Positions 1 through 7,149 of a stretch of DNA of 13,402 nt are shown here, in pieces. Origin of the DNA: Bacillota bacterium (GTDB lineage: Bacteria; Bacillota; Clostridia; Christensenellales; Aristaeellaceae). The stretch spans positions 1-13,402 of the forward strand of contig JAEYQQ010000114.1 of NCBI GenBank assembly GCA_023409955.1, given 5' to 3'. Both the position numbers and the translations under genes were made by a program. Positions within the stretch are counted from its first letter, which is position 1. Each line of letters opens with the position of its first letter. The notes beneath the pieces are model-generated. The model ran no database searches. It was not told where the DNA came from and saw only the letters and a program-made list of their open reading frames with translations.

Positions 1-43
1 GGAATGCTCCCTTGGATGTGGGGCCTGGCGGCGATGCCTTTGC
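1..43 (-). promoter_or_regulatory. Ribosome binding site for the next phage gene (partial)
   Basis: After the capsid stop codon the minus strand reads AAGGGAGCATTCC at 13-1. The GGGAG core at 7-11 sits six bases from the window edge, so the start codon of a following gene is probably just outside. This suggests that the head-gene operon continues beyond the window. Confidence 0.4.
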
Positions 44-1294
44 TTAGTTGCCGCAGGTCACGCGGTCGGAGAAGCTGGTGCAGTGCTCCACACGGACCAT
101 ATAGGGTTCCACCAGGCGCTTGGCAGCTAAGGTACATTTCCAGCCGGTAGCGGAGCGCAGGTCCAGCTCATCGGCATAGCCCAGTTGCTTGACAATGTGC
201 TGCAGGCCGCCGCCTTCCAGCTCTGTGGTGCCATAGGCACCGGCGCCAAAGATCAGCGTGGCATAGGCCGCAAGGCCGTTTGCGGCAGCTTCGCCGGGAT
301 GGATGGTACTTCCTTCAGATACGGTAACGTTCTCCTCCAGTTCAATACTGGCAGCACCGGCTGCGCCGGTCACTACCTTATCGATGGTGTATTGAACGCC
401 CTGAATCAGTACATCGCGGCCGGGCAGCTTGTCATCAGCTGTGATGGCCTCATTAACGGGAATGATCTTTGCATTAGTGACAGCCGTCCTCACCGTCAAG
501 GTGCGGCTTGCCTGGGTCAAGTCATCGGCATAGAAAATCTTGGCCTCGCTGGATACCACAAAGCGCACATTGCCAATGCGCCCCACCTCGCCTACGTACA
601 AGTCTTCGGGCCGGCCATACTTAACAGCCTGGATGAAGTCCTTGTCCCGCAGCAGGTCCCGCTCGGTATGAGGATGGATGACGGCCACATAGCTGTCATC
701 AATGTAAGGTGCGTTGGCTGCCTTCAAATCAGCAGCGGCTGTAAACACGGCATCCACGGTGAACTTGGCCGTTTTATCCAGCTGATAGCGGCTGGTGACA
801 GGGGTTTCGTTGCCCTCAGCATCCACCTTGGGTACATACATCACATTGGCGCCGCCCACCAGTTCCTCACGGATCACCGTATCCATGGTTTCACCGGCCT
901 GATTGCCCAAAAGCCTGGTGGCCTGGACAATGGTATTGTCAATGGAAGTGAGCTCCAGCAGGTCAGACTGGCTGATATAGTCGCCATACTGCATGACGGT
1001 GGTTGTAATGGTTTCCACAGACATGCTGTTGCCATTGGGCACCGTGGCTTCAGTCAAGGGCTTCAGTGCCTTTTTCAAGGGGGTAAACTTTCGAAATTCA
1101 ATGGTCTTGCCGCTGCCCCTGGGAATGGGATATTTGTCGGCAAACTGCATATGTACCAGGTTGGCGCCAGCCAGTTCAATAAGCCGCTTCTCATAATAGG
1201 TTTTCATTTCCGGGGCCATGCTGCCGCTGCCGGTGGTATGGGTATTCAAATCAGCAAAGTACTGAAGATTCAGGGGAATAGCTTTGGTTTCCAT
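44..1294 (-). CDS. Phage major capsid protein, N4-gp56 family
   Basis: This 416-residue protein is predicted to be the main shell subunit of a tailed-phage head. I recognise the N4-gp56-type capsid family from three features: the N-terminal segment with LNLQYFADLNT followed by MAPEMKTYYEKRLIELA, the block around PIPRGSGKTIEFRKF (about residues 57-71), and the end GWKCTLAAKRLVEPYMVRVEH. Full length is typical of the family, with no frameshift seen. I chose the ATG at 1294, which has GGAGG seven bases upstream; a TTG directly before it is only four bases from that site. The gene follows the scaffold-like gene by 22 nt, the usual scaffold-then-capsid order, so the two are probably co-transcribed. 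The stop is TAA at 44-46. The family call is by pattern recognition, without a database search. Confidence 0.9.
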   Translation of the reverse strand: METKAIPLNLQYFADLNTHTTGSGSMAPEMKTYYEKRLIELAGANLVHMQFADKYPIPRGSGKTIEFRKFTPLKKALKPLTEATVPNGNSMSVETITTTVMQYGDYISQSDLLELTSIDNTIVQATRLLGNQAGETMDTVIREELVGGANVMYVPKVDAEGNETPVTSRYQLDKTAKFTVDAVFTAAADLKAANAPYIDDSYVAVIHPHTERDLLRDKDFIQAVKYGRPEDLYVGEVGRIGNVRFVVSSEAKIFYADDLTQASRTLTVRTAVTNAKIIPVNEAITADDKLPGRDVLIQGVQYTIDKVVTGAAGAASIELEENVTVSEGSTIHPGEAAANGLAAYATLIFGAGAYGTTELEGGGLQHIVKQLGYADELDLRSATGWKCTLAAKRLVEPYMVRVEHCTSFSDRVTCGN

Positions 1295-1316
1295 CAATTT
1301 TCCTCCATATCATTTG

Positions 1317-2414
1317 TTAATGGTAATCCATATAGTCTCTTGGGTTCACCCGTTCGCCCTTTAGCGCCCGGCGTTCGATCTCCGCCTTGGCCGCCTTGGA
1401 CAGCCTGTCATAATGAAAGCCTGGTATCATAGCCGTTTGGCCAGTGACACCGTTTTCGGCAGGGCGCATGCCCCTGGCGGCAATATCCGCCGCCAGCTTC
1501 TCACGTGTCTTTTGTGCGGTATAGTGCATGGCTCCGCCCAATATGTCATCCCGGTGGATAATTTCATAAGCATGCTGCACCGGGATGCCTGCAGAGATAA
1601 GCCTTGTAAAGTCCGGGTTTTGATACTCTTTTGAAAAATTCAGGCTGGGATAGACCTCCTTGGCTGCTTTGGTTTCTGCCATCCAGCGCTGCTTGGTGGT
1701 TTCCACCCGCTGCTGGCGCTGGGCTTGGTCCTGCATTTCCCGCTGCTGGGCCCGGGCCTGGTTTAAGGCCTTGAGTCTGCTGCCAATCGAATTCAGCCGT
1801 CCCATCTCCATTTTGGGTCCCACATCCATCTGCTGGTGCGTGGACTGAACAGGTGCTTGCACCTTTCCGTCACTGTCAAGGGCATTTAGCAAGCCCTTGA
1901 TATCACCCCGTTGGACTTTGTAACGCTCGGACAGTTTATCGATCAGGGGAGCCACCGCCGCATGGGATTCCTTCAGCGCCTTCATCTCTGCAAAACGACG
2001 GTTGAAGATGGCATCGGTGCGCTTTTGCCACACATCACGGTACTTGCCCCGGATCATGGATTCAAACTCCATATCCAAGCTCTCCCCTGTGGGTGCTTTG
2101 CCCTCCTTGCCAGCTTCCTCGCCTTGTGTTTTCACCTGCTGGATGTTTTTGTACCTGGACCGCTCCTTAGAAGGTGCATCCTTATTTTCCAGCCGGCCCT
2201 TTGCGCTTTCCTTATCCAGGGTATCTCCCTTTGCATCCTTGCCCTGTCCTGCGCCTTGCATGTTGCGGTACCTGCCCTGAGCGGCCTGGGCTGTGCCTTC
2301 ACCATCCCCTTGCGCTCCTGTGGCCGTACCTGCATTCCCGCCGCCTTCGCCGCCAGTGCCTTCTGCAAAAAATTGCAACTCCAGCTGTATCAGGCGCTTA
2401 TTGGTATTTTCCAT
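1317..2414 (-). CDS. Phage scaffold-like / head-assembly protein
   Basis: A 365-residue, highly polar protein lying directly before the major capsid gene, where Firmicutes phages carry the capsid scaffold. It opens with MENTNKRLIQLELQFFAEG, then a Gly/Ala/Gln-rich disordered stretch (about 20-110). Next comes a charged helical section (about 115-250) with a Gln/Arg-rich likely coiled coil near 205-245. It ends with a conserved-looking tail containing YQNPDFTRLISAGIPVQHAY, HRDDILGGAMHY and AARGMRPAENG. I have seen similar tails in prophage proteins of Clostridia next to N4-gp56 capsids, usually annotated as hypothetical or scaffold. The start at 2414 has GGGAGG four bases upstream and gives the phage-type N-terminus; an open frame extends to 2477 but has no comparable site. 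A minor structural role rather than true scaffolding cannot be excluded. Confidence 0.75.
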   Translation of the reverse strand: MENTNKRLIQLELQFFAEGTGGEGGGNAGTATGAQGDGEGTAQAAQGRYRNMQGAGQGKDAKGDTLDKESAKGRLENKDAPSKERSRYKNIQQVKTQGEEAGKEGKAPTGESLDMEFESMIRGKYRDVWQKRTDAIFNRRFAEMKALKESHAAVAPLIDKLSERYKVQRGDIKGLLNALDSDGKVQAPVQSTHQQMDVGPKMEMGRLNSIGSRLKALNQARAQQREMQDQAQRQQRVETTKQRWMAETKAAKEVYPSLNFSKEYQNPDFTRLISAGIPVQHAYEIIHRDDILGGAMHYTAQKTREKLAADIAARGMRPAENGVTGQTAMIPGFHYDRLSKAAKAEIERRALKGERVNPRDYMDYH

Positions 2415-2478
2415 AAAACCTCCCGCCGTCTCTCCGGCTTGTCTTCCGCCGAACAGGGAGCAATTATTAGTATACATA

Positions 2479-2492
2479 AGAACGTTTGTTCG
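2479..2492 (-). promoter_or_regulatory. LexA (DinR)-like SOS box upstream of the phage head genes
   Basis: The minus strand reads CGAACAAACGTTCT, which matches the Bacillus LexA consensus CGAACRNRYGTTYC at 13 of 14 positions (only the last base differs). It lies 64 bases upstream of the scaffold start. A TATACT hexamer at 2469-2474 could be a -10 element, but no acceptable -35 is visible at the right distance. SOS control of the head genes is therefore inferred. The box also sits inside a wider imperfect inverted repeat (AGTATAC at 2469-2475, GTATATACT at 2499-2507), so it could instead be part of a recombination or phage-repressor site. Confidence 0.45.
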
Positions 2493-2555
2493 GCTTTCGT
2501 ATATACTATATCAAATTACTAACCCGTTGCGCTCCCCATTTTTAGCTCCTAACGC

Positions 2556-2588
2556 AAAAAAAATGTGTGCAATCATGTATTGCACACA
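2556..2588 (-). terminator. Intrinsic terminator of the four-gene protease operon
   Basis: On the minus strand a perfect 10-bp stem (arms 2579-2588 and 2564-2573, a five-base loop between) is followed directly by eight T residues (2563-2556). It begins 39 bases after the stop codon of the propeller gene, which places the end of that transcript here. It should insulate the phage head genes from the operon. Confidence 0.9.
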
Positions 2589-2627
2589 AGCAGCCTATCA
2601 AAAAGGATCCATCCAGGGAATTTGTGA

Positions 2628-4784
2628 TTACCTGATCTCCACGCCGTATAGCCACTCCTTACCTTGGCTTTCTACTGGAATTACCAGAAAATTGTTATAC
2701 ACAACAGGAGAGCCTGTGATTTCGCCATTGAGCATTATACTGCTCAGCTGCGCACCGGTATCTGCGCCAAGCAGCGCCAGCTGTCCCTTACTATCGCCCT
2801 GAATGATATAAGCTATACCGTTATCATCATACACTGCCACCGGGGAGCTTGCAGTGTTATCCATCTTATGCTGCCAGACAATGTTCCCTGTTCGCTTATC
2901 AACAGCCATAACCTGGCCATCCGCCTTGGTATGGGACAGGGTGAATATCACCAAATCACCAATATCCTGCTGACCAACCACAGGGGATGCGATACAACCA
3001 CCAACTTCCCCTGCCGGTGGTGTTACCTTGAAAATATTGGTCCACTCTTCCTTACCGTTTATGGCATTGAGTCTGCGAATGGTACAATAGCCCGCCTTGC
3101 CATCACCCACCACCACATTGCCGGTATACAATGCCAGTGAACCGTCCGCATCCATATCCAAGGCCAAAGCGGATACGGTAGGCCCATCCACATCCATCGC
3201 CCAAACCGTTTTCATGGTATTTACATCCACACAGCGAAGCACACCGCCCACATCAGCTGCATAGGCATAATGTCCATACATAGATACACAGGAGGTTATG
3301 GCGTCCTGATTTACCGCCCGACCTGCTACTGTGATGCCCTGACTTGCATAATCAGGCGACAATTTCAGTTTTTCATCAGAAATATCAAATTGTGTATTTA
3401 GGTCCACAACACTCAAATGCCCATTCTCCTGCGCCGATATCAAGGCATCCATGTCCCTGGCAAACAGGGCAGATCCTGCAGCTCCATCCATACCCAAACC
3501 GCCAAGAAGGTCTTGATATTTGTTGGCCCATATAAGCTTTTGATCAATGAGATTGTAAAGGTACATGCCTGCCGAATCCCCTGTACTTTGTCCCAGGGCC
3601 AGCAGTGGTATGCCCCGTGAGTCGATGGATACCGTGCCATGTGATGATAGGCCAGTAGCTATAGGTTCCCTGGTAGGCTTGCCATCAGACAGATCAAGAA
3701 AATGGATGCTGCCATCCCGGGCTGCGTAAATGACCTCCTTTAAGGCGGTCACGTATTTTTTCTCTTCTGTGATATTCATTATTTCCCTGATTTCCTTGGG
3801 CCATTTCACAACAGCAGGCTGCCCGGCTGCCTGTCCCCCAGAAGCAATGCTGCCTAAAGGTATACGCCATATAGAAACCAGTTGCATGTCCCAGACATTT
3901 GCAGTTCCACAGGCTGCATTCTGTCGAAATGCTGTACCCCTGAAGGTCTGCACCACAGCCGACCAGGGCGAATATTGAGATGGCCCCGCCATATCAGCCG
4001 GATTTCCTCTTTCATACCCTGTCACCAGGGACCCGTTGCGGTAAACAAAGGTCGTTATGTCAAGGTCACCGGGAATGGGTATGCCATTTTGCTGAGCCCT
4101 AGCCCATCCTGACATCTCCGACAGGCTGATGCCTATGTTCATGTTGATCATATTTTTGATGACATTTACGCTGACAGCCTGATGTGTATCATTACCATCG
4201 ATATGGGGGACGACGGTAAAGCCCACCACACTGCCCTGGTCATTTAGCACCAGCCCGCAGCCCACATTTTTCGGCAGGGCTGCATGGTAGTCAAAAAATT
4301 GTATGCCATATCTCACATAGGTGGCAACAATACTTCCCATGGCTGATGCCACGCCTTTTCCCCGATACTCCCCCACCGCTGCCACAGGCTGGGTCACTTT
4401 GATGTCAGCTTCCTGCGCAATTGGAACCGGTACAGCATCTGACTCCTTATCCAGCTTTAGTATCGCAATGCCAGCATTTGGATCTGAACTTGCGACCTGT
4501 GTCGCCCTATACATTTTCCCGGATGCAGTTGTCACCCACACACGGGTTGCATTTTGTATCACCCGATACTCCATCACAATGGTTTTGCTGTCATACGCAA
4601 AGCCCACGCCAACAGCAACCGGATCATCAGCGGCAGCATAGGCCGCCACATGCACCACCCACTCATCAGCCTTTTCAATGGCCTCCGGTACCCCAAGATT
4701 GCCTTCGCCCAAGGCTGCTGGGCCCGCTGATATAAGCACTAACGCAATGATGATGCCTGCTAGGTACCTGCAAGTATTTTTCAT
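2628..4784 (-). CDS. Secreted pseudo-trypsin protein fused to a PQQ-like beta-propeller
   Basis: A 718-residue exported protein, last in the operon. Residues 1-26 form a signal peptide (hydrophobic 8-21, then PAALGEG). Residues about 30-220 align with the trypsin-like domains of the upstream genes, including the NDQGSVVG motif, but every catalytic position is changed: Arg74 for His, Gly105 for Asp and Gly175 for Ser (GSSGG has become VGCGL). Proteolysis is therefore unlikely. Residues about 345-718 contain propeller blades of PQQ/BamB type, such as GVLRCVDVNTMKTVW, RRLNAINGKEEW and GQVMAVDKRTGNIVW. This propeller replaces the FN3 and C-terminal domains of its paralogues. Segment 235-335 is unassigned. 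The ATG at 4784 has GAGAGG seven bases upstream, 36 nt after the previous stop. A binding or scaffolding role is inferred; no ligand can be named. Confidence 0.85.
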   Translation of the reverse strand: MKNTCRYLAGIIIALVLISAGPAALGEGNLGVPEAIEKADEWVVHVAAYAAADDPVAVGVGFAYDSKTIVMEYRVIQNATRVWVTTASGKMYRATQVASSDPNAGIAILKLDKESDAVPVPIAQEADIKVTQPVAAVGEYRGKGVASAMGSIVATYVRYGIQFFDYHAALPKNVGCGLVLNDQGSVVGFTVVPHIDGNDTHQAVSVNVIKNMINMNIGISLSEMSGWARAQQNGIPIPGDLDITTFVYRNGSLVTGYERGNPADMAGPSQYSPWSAVVQTFRGTAFRQNAACGTANVWDMQLVSIWRIPLGSIASGGQAAGQPAVVKWPKEIREIMNITEEKKYVTALKEVIYAARDGSIHFLDLSDGKPTREPIATGLSSHGTVSIDSRGIPLLALGQSTGDSAGMYLYNLIDQKLIWANKYQDLLGGLGMDGAAGSALFARDMDALISAQENGHLSVVDLNTQFDISDEKLKLSPDYASQGITVAGRAVNQDAITSCVSMYGHYAYAADVGGVLRCVDVNTMKTVWAMDVDGPTVSALALDMDADGSLALYTGNVVVGDGKAGYCTIRRLNAINGKEEWTNIFKVTPPAGEVGGCIASPVVGQQDIGDLVIFTLSHTKADGQVMAVDKRTGNIVWQHKMDNTASSPVAVYDDNGIAYIIQGDSKGQLALLGADTGAQLSSIMLNGEITGSPVVYNNFLVIPVESQGKEWLYGVEIR

Positions 4785-4820
4785 ATGACATCCTCTCAGC
4801 TTCTATGAAATTTAGCACCA

Positions 4821-7097
4821 CTAGGGCATGGTCCAAAAACCATACACCCATTTTTCCTGGGGCACATCAAGTACAGAGCCATCCTCAAAGACAATGGCCG
4901 ACACCGCCACATTCACATGCTTTACATTTTTCATGCCATACAGCCATGCCATAGCTGGATAGGCGGCTTGCCCAGGCACCAGAGCCAGAGGATACCATTG
5001 GGTATAATATGCCTGGCCGCTGTCTTCATACAATATGGGATTGCGCATATTGTCCTGGCAGTGGTAGGTAAGCGCCATTCCCAAAATGGTGCGTTGCTTG
5101 CTGGTATTGTGAAGCAGCGGCGCAAGCCACGGGCTGCCAAGATATGACCCAATATAGCCATGCTCGCCGATGATTAAAGGATACTCCGGCTCATCCTCCG
5201 CCGCAGGCGAAACCCTTGGGGCAGCTTTACGTGCTTCCATCAGCACCGGTTCAGACATGGCGGAAAACCAATTTCCAGATACGCTTCTCACTTTGTAGTA
5301 GTAGCATTGTCCAGGCTCAGCCAGGTAATCCACAAAGCTGGTTTGATTTATCCAAACAACCGGAAAGTAAGGACCTTCCTTGGCATTGCTTCGAAATACG
5401 CCATACATATCCGCGCCATGGACCGAGCTCCAGGCAAGCAGCGCACCCCGCTGGTCCACATTCGCCTCAACACTGGACGGAGGCATTAAATCCTGCTTGT
5501 GCTCCATGGAAGATATGGCAGTGGCGGTCTTGGAATAGCCATAGTCCTCCCCATCGTCGCTATACACCACCGCCAGCTGATATTCATACGTCAAATCCTC
5601 CATGTCGGCCAGCCGGTCCATAAAATAGGTGGTTCCCTGTCCACGGGAATCCAGATAGATGGCCTGGTCATCCTCCCAGCGGTAAATTTCAAAAGATTTC
5701 GCATGGGGAACATGTTCCCAGCGCAAAATCACGCCATCCCTGGTCCACATGGCCTTCAGGTCAATGAGCTTATGCGTCTGCCCATCCGCCGCCGGTGTGG
5801 CAGTCGGGCTTGGGGTAGGGGTGGCTGTGGGGGCTGGTGTGGAAAAGGGGATCACATACGCATCTGCATTGATGCTCTCACCCTGCGGATCCTTGGGGAT
5901 GCCGCCGGCCATATAGGATCTTAGGCTTACAATCGTCATACCTGCAGCAACGCTGTATCTGCCATCCTGCAAATATTTGCTTGCAGTGCTAAGCAGACCA
6001 TTAAGCCTTGCATTGTTCAAATAGCGGGACATTTGGCCCGATGCATAGACAGCTGCCACAGCGTTTTTCATATCTATCATGAATATCAAGCCACTAGCTT
6101 CACTGCCTATGCCAAAGCCATTTCGTTGATAAAAATCACCAGCATGCTTTTGGGAGTTGTTTATTGCAGCGTCATTTGTTGTGAGGATGACAATATCCAT
6201 CTGGTAATCTGCTCGAAATCCAGCAGCAGCCTTTTCTAGTTGGCCGATCTCCTCCTTGCCAAACAGTCCCGCATTGTCAAACACCCTGCTTTCCCCCTGG
6301 CCAAGCGGGGGGCCGCCTGGGGTGGGCGAAGCAGCAGGTGCCACCGTTTCCTTTGGCTCAGGCGTATGGGTGGGCCTTTGCGTCGTATCCGCCTCCGCCC
6401 TGTGAATGCGCTCCCGAAAGGCGCTTAAGGTCATGGGCTCATTTTCGTAATTTTCATGATACAACTGGATAACATGGTTAATGGTCACGGCTTGGTTCAG
6501 GTTCTGCCCTTTTGTATAAGAAGAACTGGTTATACCAATTACCCTTCCCTGATCGTTAAACAGTGCGCCGCCGCTGGATCCTGGCGAGATAGGTGCGGTA
6601 AACTGTATATGAGAAACGCCGTCAATATGATGGAGTGTACTGATCACACCCATGGATATGGTGTTTTTTATGCCTTGGGGGCTTCCGATGGCCACCACCG
6701 GCTCGCCGCGCCGGGAAGCCTGCTGGGTTTCCAGCTCCAAGGGCAGAAAGGTGATGGCCGAATCAAAATCCAAGATAGCAATGTCCCTTTTTTCATCAAC
6801 CGCAATAACCCTGTCTATCACGAAATAGTCGCCGTCATCGCTGTAGGCAACAAGAAAATCTGCATCCTCCATCACATGATGATTGGTGATCAGCGTATTT
6901 TCATCAAAAGCCACAAAGCCGCTGCCGGAGCCAAGATACTGCTCGTTAGCATCATAGATTTCCAGCAGCAGCACAGAATTGGCCGCCTTGTCAATGGCGT
7001 CCAGATTGCGCTGGAAGGATTCGGCCAGAGCAGCCGGAGCCAGTAAAGCAAGCAGCATACAGTATGCTGCGCATAGAAAGCTTTTCAGCCTGCCCAC
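4821..7097 (-). CDS. Secreted trypsin-like serine protease with TPM and FN3-like domains
   Basis: A 758-residue exported protein, third gene of the operon. I chose the GTG at 7097: AAAGGAGG lies seven bases upstream and the result is a clean signal peptide (MGRLKSFLC to APAALA, cleavage after about residue 25). An ATG at 7130 would add eleven residues and has no such site. The HtrA-like domain (about 26-215) has an intact triad: His74 in TNHHV, Asp105 in DEKRDIAIL, Ser175 in GSSGGAL. After a Pro/Thr linker comes a TPM domain (about 271-398, VFDNAGLFGKEEIGQLEKA), a fold found in exported proteins such as YgcG. A second TP-rich linker (418-437), two FN3-like modules (about 440-530 and 535-622) and the shared C-terminal domain (635-758) follow. 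No PDZ domain, LPxTG or membrane anchor is visible. Proteolytic activity is likely; the substrate is unknown. Confidence 0.9.
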   Translation of the reverse strand: MGRLKSFLCAAYCMLLALLAPAALAESFQRNLDAIDKAANSVLLLEIYDANEQYLGSGSGFVAFDENTLITNHHVMEDADFLVAYSDDGDYFVIDRVIAVDEKRDIAILDFDSAITFLPLELETQQASRRGEPVVAIGSPQGIKNTISMGVISTLHHIDGVSHIQFTAPISPGSSGGALFNDQGRVIGITSSSYTKGQNLNQAVTINHVIQLYHENYENEPMTLSAFRERIHRAEADTTQRPTHTPEPKETVAPAASPTPGGPPLGQGESRVFDNAGLFGKEEIGQLEKAAAGFRADYQMDIVILTTNDAAINNSQKHAGDFYQRNGFGIGSEASGLIFMIDMKNAVAAVYASGQMSRYLNNARLNGLLSTASKYLQDGRYSVAAGMTIVSLRSYMAGGIPKDPQGESINADAYVIPFSTPAPTATPTPSPTATPAADGQTHKLIDLKAMWTRDGVILRWEHVPHAKSFEIYRWEDDQAIYLDSRGQGTTYFMDRLADMEDLTYEYQLAVVYSDDGEDYGYSKTATAISSMEHKQDLMPPSSVEANVDQRGALLAWSSVHGADMYGVFRSNAKEGPYFPVVWINQTSFVDYLAEPGQCYYYKVRSVSGNWFSAMSEPVLMEARKAAPRVSPAAEDEPEYPLIIGEHGYIGSYLGSPWLAPLLHNTSKQRTILGMALTYHCQDNMRNPILYEDSGQAYYTQWYPLALVPGQAAYPAMAWLYGMKNVKHVNVAVSAIVFEDGSVLDVPQEKWVYGFWTMP

Positions 7098-7149
7098 AGC
7101 CCATCCTCCTTTGCAAAAGAAAACATCCATTTGCTCGCAGCTTACACTG

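Noticed and set aside
185..1432. Long open frame on the plus strand opposite the capsid gene
   Set aside because: It is antisense to a convincing capsid gene, its composition looks like a mirrored coding frame, it has no plausible ribosome binding site, and the translation matches no family I know.
1911..2522. Plus-strand open frames opposite the scaffold gene
   Set aside because: Low-complexity Leu/Cys/Pro-rich translations arising from the GC-rich antisense strand, with no start signals and complete overlap with the real gene.
2415..2555. Prophage attachment site
   Set aside because: The nested inverted repeat is suggestive, but no integrase gene, tRNA gene or second copy of a direct repeat is present in the window.
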